The position numbers and the translations under genes were made by a program. Below the pieces are notes generated by a model. That model was not told the origin of the DNA. It searched no databases and saw only the letters and a list, made by a program, of their open reading frames with translations. A stretch of DNA of 64,000 nt from Arcticibacter pallidicorallinus (GTDB lineage Bacteria > Bacteroidota > Bacteroidia > Sphingobacteriales > Sphingobacteriaceae), in the NCBI RefSeq assembly GCF_003002875.1, contig NZ_PVTH01000001.1:248001-312000 (forward strand). The letters are read 5' to 3'. This document shows, in pieces, positions 29,231 to 39,115 of the stretch (positions are counted from its first letter, which is position 1; each line of letters begins with the position of its first letter).

Positions 29231-30598
29231 ATGTATTCGTCCAAGTCCAGGTTTGCAGGGTCATCCATAGCAGCCGCCCTCTTTATCTTCAGCGCCTTCC
29301 TGTATCCCGCAGTATTGAGCGCACAGACAGATTCCCCGGCTCCCTCTCCGCAGGTTAGCGCACTGGAAGCGCAGATCCAGACAGGCGCCACCGCGGTGGA
29401 GAAAAAGCTGATCGCCTGGAGAAGGGACATACATCAGCATCCCGAACTGGGCGACTTTGAAAAGCGCACTGCGGACCTGGTGGCCAGGCACCTTAAGGCT
29501 CTTGGCCTGGAAGTTACGACCGGCGTTGCCCGCACCGGCGTGATCGGGATTCTGAAGGGAGGTAAAGCCGGCAAAGTAGTGGCACTCCGCGCCGATATGG
29601 ACGCGCTGCCTGTCACCGAGCCTGAGGGACTGCCCTTTGCTTCCAAAGCCAGGGGAATATCCCAGGGAAAGGAAGTCAGCCTGATGCATGCCTGCGGACA
29701 TGATGCGCATACCGCCATGCTGATGGCGACCGCAGAAGTGCTCTCCGGCATGAAGAAAGATATACCCGGTACGGTGATGTTCATTTTTCAACCCGCAGAA
29801 GAAGGCTCCCATACACCCGGCGCCACAACCTGGGGTGCGAAGATGATGCTCGAAGAAGGGATTTTTAAGAAACATAAGCCCGATGGTGTTTTTGGCTTAC
29901 ACGTCATGATGGGTCAGCCCGGCGAGATCTTCTATAAGCGGGGCGCCACTACCGCGAGCAGTGACATCCTGAAGATCGAGGTCAGCGGCAAGGGCGGTCA
30001 TGGCGGCATGCCCTGGAGCACCCTGGACCCCGTTCCTACAGCGGCCACCATTATATCCGGACTGCAAACCGTCGTCAGTCGTAAAGCAGACCTTACCGCA
30101 TCGCCTGCGGTGATCAGCATCGGCACCATTCAGGGCGGCACTAGTCAGAACATCATCTCCGAATCCGTTGAAATGACCGGCACCATCCGTGCCTACGACG
30201 AAAAGCTCCAGAAGCAGCTGCACGAGAACATTACGCGTATGGCCACCGGTATTGCGGCAGGCTCCGGTCAAACAGCGAAAGTGACCATCACGCCCAACTA
30301 TCCCGTGACGATCAATGACGATAAACTTGCCGCCGAGATGATGCCCGTTCTGCGTCGCGTAACCAACGATAAAGTCAGTGAAGCCCTGTTGCAGGGAGCT
30401 TCCGAAGACTTCTCTTTTTACGCCAAAGAAGTGCCCGGCCTGTTCGTTTTCCTGGGAGTCACCAAAAAGGGCGAGGACCCCGCTACGGCAGCACCCAATC
30501 ATAATCCCCGGTTTTTCGTGGAGGAGAGTGCCCTGATCGTCGGCGTTCGTGCCATGTCATCCATGGCCATGAATTTTCTGGCAGCGCGGAGCAAATAG
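29231..30598 (+). CDS. Secreted M20-family amidohydrolase
   Basis: 455 residues with a signal peptide (to about residue 31, ALSAQT-like cleavage). It is a two-domain zinc amidohydrolase of the N-acyl-amino-acid/IAA-amino-acid type: WRRDIHQHPELGDFEKRTA, then ALRADMDALPV, LMHACGHDAHTAMLM, FIFQPAEEGS, then the dimerisation domain (GKGGHGGMPW) and NHNPRFFVEE near the end. It would deacylate small N-acyl amino acids in the periplasm. 79 bp separate it from the DUF5107 gene, so it may have its own promoter. Its stop codon abuts the stop of the convergent porin gene with no gap. Confidence 0.88.
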   Translation: MYSSKSRFAGSSIAAALFIFSAFLYPAVLSAQTDSPAPSPQVSALEAQIQTGATAVEKKLIAWRRDIHQHPELGDFEKRTADLVARHLKALGLEVTTGVARTGVIGILKGGKAGKVVALRADMDALPVTEPEGLPFASKARGISQGKEVSLMHACGHDAHTAMLMATAEVLSGMKKDIPGTVMFIFQPAEEGSHTPGATTWGAKMMLEEGIFKKHKPDGVFGLHVMMGQPGEIFYKRGATTASSDILKIEVSGKGGHGGMPWSTLDPVPTAATIISGLQTVVSRKADLTASPAVISIGTIQGGTSQNIISESVEMTGTIRAYDEKLQKQLHENITRMATGIAAGSGQTAKVTITPNYPVTINDDKLAAEMMPVLRRVTNDKVSEALLQGASEDFSFYAKEVPGLFVFLGVTKKGEDPATAAPNHNPRFFVEESALIVGVRAMSSMAMNFLAARSK

Positions 30599-31831
30599 TT
30601 ATTCTTTCTTCTCCTCCGCAGAAAAAGAAAAGCTGTATTTACAGGAAAACTGGATCCTCGTGGCCGATGAACTGAAATCGTCCCGGAAATTGTTCCGCTT
30701 TCCCCACTGCAATTCCAGCCCCGCCTGAAGCTGCGGGATGGGCATGTACAGTAAATTGCCGGTCGCATAATGTCCGCTTTTAAACGCATCATCCGCCTGC
30801 GCATCCGAGTTATCGATCCGAATGTTGGAGTAGCCTGCCGTGCTGCTCCACTTATCGCTCCAGTTATGCTCGAGGAAGGCAAGTCCACCCATAACCGGCA
30901 GGGAAACACCCAGCAAAGGCGTGCTGGCACTGCCAAAATTGGTTTGTATGCCGATATCCGGACCACCATCCGTCAGGTAGTTCTCCATACCCTTGCCCGT
31001 AACCACCTGCCCTTTAAAACTGGTTTTATCACCCAGACGCTGAGTCGTGCTCAGATACAGGCCCCAGCCTACTTCATCACCGCTCAGATCGATGGAGCTG
31101 GGGGCAGTATTTTCCCACTTGATCCATTTCAACACGCCCGCCGCTTCCAGATAACCGTTCCCCATGATGCGGCGGTACTGTGCGGTGAGATCCGGCAGCT
31201 GGAAATGAGGCCTTACATTTTCGAGCTCTATCCTGTCCCGATAGATGCCGTCATCCGAAATAGCACCCGGCTGTTCCAGGGCAAGGCCCCAGCGGAACTT
31301 CTCGGCGGTGACCATATAGCGCAGCTGCACCGAGCGCAGAAAAGCCCTGCTGGGCGGCGCACCGAAATCCAGCGTGTTGGGAGTTACATCAGCATCAGTA
31401 AAAAGGCTTTCCGTCTGTCCCACCGTAAATCTCCCAAGCTCAATAAAAGCCCGGCGGAAGTGGAAGGTCGTCTGCCCCACATCCGCTCCCACGCCAAAAA
31501 GATCAAATTCAAAATTGAGTTTCAGCCGGCCCAGGGAAGTAGGGGTCCAGCTGTTGAATCCCATTCTCGTCTGACGGACCCCAAAGTAGATCTTCCCGTC
31601 CGGCGCGAACTCGTCCTCATAGCTGGGGAGCTTGGTAACCCGTAAAACGTCAAACCAGTCAGGATCACTCTGATCAAAGTTATAACCCGCGTCAGCCTTG
31701 ACAAAGCCGTAGACTTCAAAACCCTTTCTTTGTTCCTGTTCCTGGGCCAGGGCAGATTCCATAGCCATCAGCGTCAACGGCAGCAACAAAACCTGCCGGT
31801 ATTTCCAGTTTAGCAGCGGGAGAGCATCCAT
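30599..31831 (-). CDS. DcaP-like outer membrane porin
   Basis: 410 residues, signal peptide ending around ALAQEQ. After it comes GFEVYGFVKADAGYNFDQ, and then repeated amphipathic beta strands (FGVRQTRMGFNSW, LKLNFEFDLFG, TFHFRRAFIELGRFTVGQTES), ending in an aromatic strand (RIQFSCKYSFSF region) followed by a short charged tail. The opening and the FTVGQTESLF block are those of DcaP-type trimeric porins, which pass anionic or dicarboxylic molecules. Convergent with the M20 amidohydrolase and divergent from the methyltransferase. Confidence 0.8.
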   Translation of the reverse strand: MDALPLLNWKYRQVLLLPLTLMAMESALAQEQEQRKGFEVYGFVKADAGYNFDQSDPDWFDVLRVTKLPSYEDEFAPDGKIYFGVRQTRMGFNSWTPTSLGRLKLNFEFDLFGVGADVGQTTFHFRRAFIELGRFTVGQTESLFTDADVTPNTLDFGAPPSRAFLRSVQLRYMVTAEKFRWGLALEQPGAISDDGIYRDRIELENVRPHFQLPDLTAQYRRIMGNGYLEAAGVLKWIKWENTAPSSIDLSGDEVGWGLYLSTTQRLGDKTSFKGQVVTGKGMENYLTDGGPDIGIQTNFGSASTPLLGVSLPVMGGLAFLEHNWSDKWSSTAGYSNIRIDNSDAQADDAFKSGHYATGNLLYMPIPQLQAGLELQWGKRNNFRDDFSSSATRIQFSCKYSFSFSAEEKKE

Positions 31832-31943
31832 TCGATATGGTTTTAAACGTGTTGGATAAGAAGATTTTATAAATCGGGTGCGCAGTTAATTGACCAGAAA
31901 TGGTACTACAATTTACATCTATTTTAATTAACTTTCTTATAAG

Positions 31944-32624
31944 ATGACTGCAGATAAAAAAGAACTGATGCAGCAAATTGTAGGATGGGATGTGGAGAAC
32001 TGGTCGAAGGCTGTAGATTATTGGGAGAAGAACGCAGCCGTAAAGGGCAGGGAACTGGAATGTCTGGAGCTCGGCTCCGCCATGGGCGGTATGTCGCTCT
32101 GGCTGGCCCTGAATCAAAACAAGGTATTGTGCACAGATCTGAACGGTCCCGAGCCCTGGGCCCATGAGCTTCACCGAAAGTACGATTGCCATACCCGGGT
32201 ATCCTATGAGGCCCTCAACGCGATGAATATTCCCTATGAAAATGCGTTCGATCTCGTACTCTTTAAATCCATCATGGGCGGGATCTGTGCGGATGACGAT
32301 AGCAAGAAACGTTTGATCGACCAGATGCATAAGGCGCTGAAACCCGGAGGCACGTTATTATTCGCCGAAAACCTCGAGGCAACTGCCCTGCACCAGGCAG
32401 CACGAAAGCGTTTCGGTACGAAGGGTTGGAACTATCTGCGGCTGAGCGAGATGGATCAGGTGTTTGCTTCATTCAGGAGCGTTCAGTATTCCACGGCAGG
32501 ATTCCTGGGTTGTTTTGGGAGAACAGAACGCCAGCGGGCGCTGCTTGGAAAAGCAGACGCCCTGTTGGATAAACTGATCCCCGCCACCAGTAAATACATC
32601 GTATTTGGGATAGCCGTAAAATAA
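31944..32624 (+). CDS. Class I SAM-dependent methyltransferase
   Basis: 226 residues, Rossmann methyltransferase. Motif I is CLELGSAMGGMSLWLA (about 40-55), followed by an acidic loop VLCTDLNGP (motif II), FDLVLFKSIMGG (motif IV) and ALKPGGTLLFAENLE (motif VI). The substrate is unknown. It is divergent from the porin gene and convergent with the SusD-like gene at 32634, 9 bp away. It is probably a stand-alone gene. Confidence 0.85.
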   Translation: MTADKKELMQQIVGWDVENWSKAVDYWEKNAAVKGRELECLELGSAMGGMSLWLALNQNKVLCTDLNGPEPWAHELHRKYDCHTRVSYEALNAMNIPYENAFDLVLFKSIMGGICADDDSKKRLIDQMHKALKPGGTLLFAENLEATALHQAARKRFGTKGWNYLRLSEMDQVFASFRSVQYSTAGFLGCFGRTERQRALLGKADALLDKLIPATSKYIVFGIAVK

Positions 32625-32633
32625 ATCATTCTA

Positions 32634-33947
32634 TCATATCGCCGGATCTTCAGGGGTATTCGGATTGTTCAAACGCTCCTGATCCGGATAAGGGTAAAAA
32701 ATCCTGTTACGCTCAGATAAGTCTGCCGGAGGCGCCGGGCGGTTAAATCTGCGGGTATCTTCCCATTTAAGACCGCTTAAGTATAATTCGGCACAGCGCT
32801 GTTTGTAAACCTCAAGCAACAACGCGTCGCTTGTTACTTCGCCGGCGTAAGGTGGCAGTCCCGCGTTCACACCAAAAGGATCCCCGCTGATTTGCGTTCG
32901 CACGGCATTGATTTGCGCCAGCGCATCGCTCAGTGACCCGTTTAACCGTAAGATCGCCTCAGCCTTGATGAGCTTGATTTCATCGGTCAGGTAAACCGGA
33001 ATAGGAGTGGTTTGCGATGCAGCAAAGCCAGTCAAACCCACCGTAACCTCGCCGCCAACAACTGTTTTTATGCCGTTAAAGTAAAAATTATAACGCTGGT
33101 CTCCGGCGTAATAAAGATTGGCAGGCAGTCCGAAGTTATCGCGTGGCACATACGATTTCGTAACATTAAAAAGCGTATAAAGCGGATTCGGGCTTTGTGT
33201 AGTATAGGCAAACCGGGATGTTTTCGCCAGATCTACCAGGTTGGCATTGTCCAGCGCTTTCTGATAATTTCCTGCCATCAGATTAATGCGGGCCTCCATA
33301 GCGTAAAGGGTGTTGACCAGGTCGAAATCCGGTCCCGCTATCGCCGAAGTAAAACTTGCGTCAGGCGGGGTAGCGGTTACCGCAGAAACGCCCAGATCCA
33401 AAAGCCGGATGGCCTCCGCAAAAACCTGCGGACGGGCTACGAACTGTACCGGTGCCGATACATCGGTACTGATGTTCGCCTGGGGGAAAGCCATTGCCAG
33501 CTCGGCTAAGGCCATTGCTTTAAAAAGATAAGCTTGTCCCATTATACCGCTTAAAAGCGCCGGCTCAATGGACGTAATTTGCGGGGCATTGTCAATCACA
33601 TCTTCACACATGGTCATTACACGTTGCATAGCCGACCAGTAATTCAAAATACCCGCATTGGCCGTTGGTAGATCCGCGCCCCCGGCTTCCAGCTCCAGCA
33701 CCGTAGTAAAAGTGGCAAATCCCTTCATTTCACGTGCAGTTGTACTCGATGCCAGAATCACGCTGCTTAAACCCGTTGTCGAGTAGTATTGTCTTAATCC
33801 AATGCTCAGGGCGACAATACCTTCCCTGGTACCTATTACCTGCTCACCGGCAGCAGCGTTTGGATTTACCTGGTCGAGCTCGCATGAAGAAGTCAGGGCC
33901 AGCATCACGACGGTTAGAATTGTATATCTGATTTTCATAACATTCAA
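32634..33947 (-). CDS. SusD/RagB-family lipoprotein
   Basis: 437 residues, shorter than typical SusD. The lipoprotein signal is VMLALTSSCELDQVNPNA (Cys about 22). SusD marks: QAYLFKAMALAELAMAFPQ (about 139-157) and YKQRCAELYLSGLKWEDTRRFN near the end. It lies 9 bp after the SusC stop; an internal ATG at 33938 is an alternative start with an 18-bp gap. Last gene of a three-gene unit anmK-SusC-SusD, suggesting it binds peptidoglycan fragments or amino-sugar oligomers; that substrate is inference. Confidence 0.9.
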   Translation of the reverse strand: MNVMKIRYTILTVVMLALTSSCELDQVNPNAAAGEQVIGTREGIVALSIGLRQYYSTTGLSSVILASSTTAREMKGFATFTTVLELEAGGADLPTANAGILNYWSAMQRVMTMCEDVIDNAPQITSIEPALLSGIMGQAYLFKAMALAELAMAFPQANISTDVSAPVQFVARPQVFAEAIRLLDLGVSAVTATPPDASFTSAIAGPDFDLVNTLYAMEARINLMAGNYQKALDNANLVDLAKTSRFAYTTQSPNPLYTLFNVTKSYVPRDNFGLPANLYYAGDQRYNFYFNGIKTVVGGEVTVGLTGFAASQTTPIPVYLTDEIKLIKAEAILRLNGSLSDALAQINAVRTQISGDPFGVNAGLPPYAGEVTSDALLLEVYKQRCAELYLSGLKWEDTRRFNRPAPPADLSERNRIFYPYPDQERLNNPNTPEDPAI

Positions 33948-33956
33948 ATAATTAGG

Positions 33957-36956
33957 TTAAAAGCTGTAGTTGAATCCCAAAGCAATCGTTCTAGGAATCG
34001 GCACCTCAACGAAGTCGAAGCCTCTCACAGCACCACTTTGTCCCGCTGCATTGGTTTCAGGGTCCCAGCCCTTATAATTATCAATAGACAGCAGGTTACG
34101 TCCCGAGAGGGTAACCCTTACCGGTTTATTCATTAAGGATTTGAGACGAAGGTTATAAGATGCAGACAGCTCACGGAGTTTCAGATACGAGCCATCTTCT
34201 ATCCAGTTTTCCATGATGGAGAATAGTGCCGCCGACGTGCCTTTAGCCACTTCGCCCCGTAGCTCCGGCTCATAACCGGCCAGACCTCCATACAGGTCGC
34301 GGTCGCCCACCCGCCTGGTAAAGTTAAATACATCAGCACCATAAGAAGCGTCCCATTGAACCCTGAAGGAGAGATCTTTGCCTACAATAAGTTCGTTAAT
34401 AAAAGATCCCGTCCATTTCGGGTTAGGATCACCGATGACCCGGTTTACAATAGTACCGGAAGGTTGTCCCGCGGCATTACGGCCGGCAGTTTCCCGTTGC
34501 GGAAAACCAGCAGGGGTCAACAGTAACGATCCATCCGGATTCCGCGCAAAAGAAGTGGCGTAGAAGGCACCCAGAGGGTATCCTTCAACGGCCGCTACCT
34601 GTCCGAAGCCGCCGGGGAAGGTCAGCAGGCCCCCTGGAATATCAAAGACCTTATTCTTGTTTTTCGAAAAGATAAGCGATGCATTCCATTTCAGCCGCTC
34701 GCGTTGAACCGGGATACCGCGTACCATCAGCTCAAAACCTTTATTGGTCATGTTGCCGATATTCTGAAACTGGGTCGTGTAGCCGGTAGAAGGCCTCAGG
34801 TTCACCCCCAGCAGCAGGTCTTCGACAGATTTATCATAATACGAAAACTCGAAACCAAAGCGATCATTCAGGAAACTGGCGTCAACCCCCACTTCCTTTT
34901 CCGTTTGGCGCTCCGGCTTCACAGAGGCATTTCCCAGCAGGGGCGCGGGAGAAACACCCGGCAAACCCGACAGCGATACGGGGTTGTAATTCGTGAAACG
35001 ATCGTAGGCCCCTATGGCGGTTAAGTTACCTGACTGGCCATAGGAGGCCCTGAATTTGAGGGTCGACACAGCAGAGCCGATGGATGAATTTTTCCAGAAA
35101 CCTTCTTCAGAAAGCAGATAGGTGCCGCTTATCTTCGGATAATACTGCCAGCGGTTGTCCTGACCAAAAGACGAAGCCACATCATTACGCAATGCGCCGG
35201 TTAAGTATATTTTATTCTTAAAGCCGATCGTTTCCTGCGCATAGAAGCCCAGGATGTTCAGGGTTGACCGGGTGTCTGTAACGACCAGGCCGGCACCGCT
35301 CGAAGCGACCTGGCTCACCGGACTTAACTGAGTGCCGGTAATTCCCGAAGAACGGATACGCTCCGTCTGCGCTGTGGCGCCTGCTGAGGTAGAGAATTCA
35401 AAAGCACCCACTGCAGCCTTGTAATTTACGTTGAGATCATTATTCATCAGCAGCGCATTCCTGTCAGCCCTCCGTGCATAACCCGTGCTGTAAGAAGGAG
35501 AAGTATTGCCGACGGGAATAAAACCGGTAGCCAGTTGAGTGGAATTGTCATATCCCAGCGTATAGTTGACCGAAAGGTTTTTAACCGGCGTTATGCTCAG
35601 CTGGAAATCACCTATAAGCCTGCTGGTTTTCTGGCCAAAGTCGAACCTGTTAATAGCTTCCAGGGGGTTGGTACGCAGCAAACCGGCAGGTGCCAGGCTT
35701 GGGTAGATGCCGGTGGTCTGGTTAGCATGAGGGTTTGCAAAATTATTACCGAAAATGAAGCCTGTTAATGCGCCGTAAGCCTCGTTGATACCCCCGTTGG
35801 GTATCTCGTTGCTGCCACTTAGCGTATAATTTAAGCCCAGCGATACTTTGAACAAGTTATTGAACCGCTGGTCAAGCCTTAAACGTGCCGTACCTCTTTG
35901 AAAATCCGACCGGTCAATAATACCCTGATTACCCAGGTAACTACCGCTCATATAATACTGCGTATTATCGCTCCCGCCAGATACCGACACATTCGTTTCG
36001 TTGCCGTAGGCATCCCGGAAGATGAGGTCCTGCAGGTCATAACGTTCAACAGGCACCTGTGTTAAGTCCGTCGCTATATTGTTGGCAAACCGGAAAGGAT
36101 AGTCATTAAATTCAAGTTTCTTACGGATAGAATTGGATCTGAACTGGCTGGATAAGCTAACGACAGGTGCGCCCGACCTACCCCTTTTGGTAAAGATCTG
36201 CACCACACCATTGCTCGCCCTTGATCCGTAGATGGCTGCTCCGGCGGCACCTTTTATGATCTCAATGCGATCAATGTCCGCCGGGTTAATGTCCACAAGC
36301 CGGTTTTGCGAGTATCCGCCCAGGTCAATCAGTTCACTTGAGCTATTGTTGACGATCACGCCGTCAATAATGTATAAAGGATCGCTCGACCCCGAAATGG
36401 TACTGTTGCCACGCAAGCGCACGCTGATACCACCGGCAGGATTGCCCGAGTTTTGTGATATCTGCGCCCCGGCGATCTTCCCCGCCAACGCCTGATCGAC
36501 AGACGTAGCCGTACTGTTTTCCAATTCTCTGGCCGACACTGTCGATATCGCATTACCCAGCTGCTTTTTAGTGATCGCAGCTCCCGTACCGGTTACCACC
36601 ACTTCGTCCAGACTCAACGCATCTTCAGACAGCTCCGCATTTACCGTAACCGGATTCTGATTCAAGGTAACCTGTCTGCTAAAGGGTCTGTAGCCAACAT
36701 AAGTAATGCTCAGGGTATAATTACCGTTGGCAACACGGGCATTCAGGGTGTAGTCGCCGTTAGCACCTGTCGCCGTAGCGGTTGTCGTGCCGCTCAGCCT
36801 GACCACGGCACCTATAATCGCTTGTTTATTCCGGGCGTCTCTTATTACACCCTTGATCGTTTGCGTGTTTTGAGCCAGAGCAGCCTGCCCGAAACACAAA
36901 ATAAGAAGAGCTGCCAGGACTCTTACTTCTTTCAGATGTGGTAAAAAGTACTTCAT
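33957..36956 (-). CDS. SusC/RagA-family TonB-linked outer membrane transporter
   Basis: 999 residues. Signal peptide (ending QAALAQN), carboxypeptidase-regulatory-like domain (IKGVIRDARNKQAIIGAVV to ITYVGYRPF), plug (LDEVVVTGTGAAITKKQLGNA; IEIIKGAAGAAIYGSRASNGVVQIFT) and barrel ending RTIALGFNYSF. It lies 32 bp downstream of anmK on the same strand and 9 bp upstream of SusD, so one operon is likely. With an anhydro-sugar kinase as first gene, it may import anhydro-muropeptides or similar turnover products. It is unlike the SusC at 16741 in length and sequence, so not a recent duplicate. Confidence 0.93.
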   Translation of the reverse strand: MKYFLPHLKEVRVLAALLILCFGQAALAQNTQTIKGVIRDARNKQAIIGAVVRLSGTTTATATGANGDYTLNARVANGNYTLSITYVGYRPFSRQVTLNQNPVTVNAELSEDALSLDEVVVTGTGAAITKKQLGNAISTVSARELENSTATSVDQALAGKIAGAQISQNSGNPAGGISVRLRGNSTISGSSDPLYIIDGVIVNNSSSELIDLGGYSQNRLVDINPADIDRIEIIKGAAGAAIYGSRASNGVVQIFTKRGRSGAPVVSLSSQFRSNSIRKKLEFNDYPFRFANNIATDLTQVPVERYDLQDLIFRDAYGNETNVSVSGGSDNTQYYMSGSYLGNQGIIDRSDFQRGTARLRLDQRFNNLFKVSLGLNYTLSGSNEIPNGGINEAYGALTGFIFGNNFANPHANQTTGIYPSLAPAGLLRTNPLEAINRFDFGQKTSRLIGDFQLSITPVKNLSVNYTLGYDNSTQLATGFIPVGNTSPSYSTGYARRADRNALLMNNDLNVNYKAAVGAFEFSTSAGATAQTERIRSSGITGTQLSPVSQVASSGAGLVVTDTRSTLNILGFYAQETIGFKNKIYLTGALRNDVASSFGQDNRWQYYPKISGTYLLSEEGFWKNSSIGSAVSTLKFRASYGQSGNLTAIGAYDRFTNYNPVSLSGLPGVSPAPLLGNASVKPERQTEKEVGVDASFLNDRFGFEFSYYDKSVEDLLLGVNLRPSTGYTTQFQNIGNMTNKGFELMVRGIPVQRERLKWNASLIFSKNKNKVFDIPGGLLTFPGGFGQVAAVEGYPLGAFYATSFARNPDGSLLLTPAGFPQRETAGRNAAGQPSGTIVNRVIGDPNPKWTGSFINELIVGKDLSFRVQWDASYGADVFNFTRRVGDRDLYGGLAGYEPELRGEVAKGTSAALFSIMENWIEDGSYLKLRELSASYNLRLKSLMNKPVRVTLSGRNLLSIDNYKGWDPETNAAGQSGAVRGFDFVEVPIPRTIALGFNYSF

Positions 36957-36988
36957 ATCAGGGTGAATAAATTGGTTACACGTGGAGT

Positions 36989-38182
36989 TTATCGCGGAAA
37001 GCTGATTTTTCCCATAAATACCTGAGGAATGCCAACTATACCTTTCAAAGTCTCCGCATTACCTGCAACCGCTTCATTGGCTAGCAGGGCGAAAAGTACA
37101 GCTTCCTTTGCGTCGGGGTTTATACCCAGATGCGTTGTTGATTTGATGGTCCGCGAAAAATGCTTTTCGATATGAGCGATCAGAAGCGGGTTGTACATGC
37201 CGCCGCCGCTTACGTAGATCTCAAAATCTTCCGTCCGTTTGACCGTAGTCTCTATGGCATCGATGATGGTCTTTGCAGAAAACCAGGCCAGTGTTGCCAG
37301 AATATCATTTGCTGAGAGATCATGCTGCGCCGAGGCTTTCATCGCAGTATCCAGGTACGCCATATTAAACAGCTCCGGTCCGGTTGTTTTAGGGAAAGGA
37401 GCGCTGAAGAACACGTTGTCGAGCAGCGCATTTAACAGCGCTGTATTCACGGTTCCTTTCGACGCCATTGCCGAATCCCGGTCATAGTACAAACCCGGAA
37501 AGTGCGCCTGCACATACTGATCCATGAGGGTATTGCCAGGCCCTGTGTCGGTGGAGAAGAACTGCTCAGTCCTGCCTGCGGGTAAGCAGGTAAAGTTGGC
37601 GATACCACCGATATTGAGCATGATACGGCTTTCGGCAGGATCCGAAAAAATCAGGTAATCTCCGTAAACGGCCAGTGGCGCACCTTCACCGCCTGCTGCA
37701 ATATGTTTCTGACGGAAATCACTTAAGGTTATAATACCACTTTTTACCGCGAGATGATCGGCGTCGCCGATTTGCAACGTGGCATTACCGTAGGCATCAT
37801 CCGGACGATGGTGTTTGGGGGCATGAAAGATCGTTTGTCCGTGGCTGGCAATCAGGTCAACCTCTTCATTACTCACCTTCCATTCTGTAAGGCACTCCTG
37901 AATAAGCCCGGCGTAGTAATTTCCGATGAAAGCATTCAGCAGGGTGACCTTCTCCAGATCGGCGTCTTTCCTGGCAAAAACAGATTTGATTTCTTCCTTA
38001 AACGCCGGCTCGTATTCTTTCGTAACGAAGTGTTTTACGTGTACAGAAGTATGGGTTCCTGTTCCGCGGAATTCGCACAAGGCCACGTCCAGGCCATCGA
38101 ATGAGGTGCCCGACATGAGGCCGATGATCGTACGAAGCGGTTGATTGGCGATTTTATAAAGTGTTCCAATATTGGAATTCAT
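36989..38182 (-). CDS. anmK: Anhydro-N-acetylmuramic acid kinase
   Basis: 397 residues. It phosphorylates and opens 1,6-anhydro-MurNAc to MurNAc-6-phosphate for peptidoglycan recycling in the cytosol. Marks: the ATP-binding GLMSGTSFDGLDVALC (about 21-36), IASHGQTIFHAPKH, MLNIGGIANFTCLPAG, FSTDTGPGNTLMDQY and the C-terminal VSGGGMYNPLL with LGINPDAKEAVLFALLANE. Length fits the family (about 350-400). It is first in a unit with SusC and SusD, 32 bp apart. A 9-bp inverted repeat lies 26-53 bp upstream of the start. Confidence 0.95.
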   Translation of the reverse strand: MNSNIGTLYKIANQPLRTIIGLMSGTSFDGLDVALCEFRGTGTHTSVHVKHFVTKEYEPAFKEEIKSVFARKDADLEKVTLLNAFIGNYYAGLIQECLTEWKVSNEEVDLIASHGQTIFHAPKHHRPDDAYGNATLQIGDADHLAVKSGIITLSDFRQKHIAAGGEGAPLAVYGDYLIFSDPAESRIMLNIGGIANFTCLPAGRTEQFFSTDTGPGNTLMDQYVQAHFPGLYYDRDSAMASKGTVNTALLNALLDNVFFSAPFPKTTGPELFNMAYLDTAMKASAQHDLSANDILATLAWFSAKTIIDAIETTVKRTEDFEIYVSGGGMYNPLLIAHIEKHFSRTIKSTTHLGINPDAKEAVLFALLANEAVAGNAETLKGIVGIPQVFMGKISFPR

Positions 38183-38207
38183 AATGCAGGTGTTACACCA
38201 GGTTGAC

Positions 38208-38235
38208 TTAGTTAATTTAATATGTTATTAACTAA
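38208..38235 (-). promoter_or_regulatory. Inverted repeat upstream of anmK
   Basis: TTAGTTAAT (38208-38216) and ATTAACTAA (38227-38235) form a perfect 9-bp inverted repeat with a 10-bp centre. The arms are one helical turn or two apart, as for a dimeric regulator. It lies 26 bp upstream of the anmK start on the minus strand. It could be an operator or part of an AT-rich promoter; no TAnnTTTG box is clear here. Confidence 0.45.
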
Positions 38236-38328
38236 CTAGCAAGCCTTTGCACCCACTATGTATAGGATGACACCAAATTGTGTCAAAAAAGTCACAGGTT
38301 GTTGCCCTGGCATCAGCAAAGTGCTGAG

Positions 38329-38919
38329 CTAGTCGTTCCAAACCTGGTCGCGATGCCCATCCAGATACCTGGAGAGATCAACCAGCAGTTTGACGTTGCA
38401 ATCCTTGCTTGACAGCAGGGCGTAGGTTTCCTCCGTCGGGAAGAAGAAGTCATGATGAAGTTCCTCACCGCCATCCTTCCCATGGATCATCCAATAAGCG
38501 CTGGAATTGCAAAAGAACATGATATCGCTAAAGCTAACATAGATCCCCGATTTAAACTCTTCGAACGATATCTCTTCATCCGTAGACATTTCATGCTCCG
38601 GCTCCCCGAAGCAGTCAAGCAGTGGCTGCCGGTCGACTATTTCCTCATTGGAGAACTTATTGATATTCCGCAGGGAAAAGCTGATTTCCCTGATCAGGAG
38701 AATAGCCTGACCAACCGTTCTAACCGCAGGAATATCCGAAGCTTCGAAGACATCCACATACACGGGAATTTCATCTCCGTCTTCAAAAGGAACCAGTCCG
38801 TTTCGTTTATCCTCATACATGATCAGTTCCATGCCGAGAACCAAAAGTCTTTGATAGTTGTCTTCGATGACGATCAGGGCATCGATGAGTGCGTCGCGAT
38901 AAGATTTTTCTGTGTTCAT
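38329..38919 (-). CDS. Hypothetical acidic protein
   Basis: 196 residues, very acidic, no signal peptide or membrane segment. It has helical stretches (RDALIDALIVIEDNYQRLLVLG; IRTVGQAILLIREISF-like) and an aromatic patch HHDFFFPTEETYALL. I do not recognise it. A 157-codon frame on the opposite strand covers most of the same DNA, but the minus-strand translation has ordinary soluble composition and a better start, so I prefer it. It may end without a strong terminator before anmK; the 146-bp gap argues for separate transcription. Confidence 0.65.
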   Translation of the reverse strand: MNTEKSYRDALIDALIVIEDNYQRLLVLGMELIMYEDKRNGLVPFEDGDEIPVYVDVFEASDIPAVRTVGQAILLIREISFSLRNINKFSNEEIVDRQPLLDCFGEPEHEMSTDEEISFEEFKSGIYVSFSDIMFFCNSSAYWMIHGKDGGEELHHDFFFPTEETYALLSSKDCNVKLLVDLSRYLDGHRDQVWND

Positions 38920-39115
38920 GTATGAATGATGTTAGCGATCAAATGTAGCAGTCGGAAACAGAAAAAAAATTGAAAAGCAAATATTTTTTCCTCGAGGCTG
39001 CATCCGGAGCAGAATGAGAAATTGTTAAATGACGCACGATTGCGGCAGCTGTATTTTAATATTTTTATAGTTAAGGGTATTTAATTATAAAATATTCATA
39101 AAAGTTCAAATATAA

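Noticed and set aside
30770-31645. 291-codon plus-strand frame inside the porin gene
   Set aside because: Opposite the DcaP-like barrel, whose signal peptide and strand pattern are convincing. The shadow protein is basic and domainless.
31716-32330. 204-codon minus-strand frame over the methyltransferase start
   Set aside because: It overlaps the 5' ends of two divergent recognised genes, with no domain of its own.
38452-38925. 157-codon plus-strand frame opposite the hypothetical protein at 38329-38919
   Set aside because: The minus-strand frame is longer, has a soluble composition and a better start.
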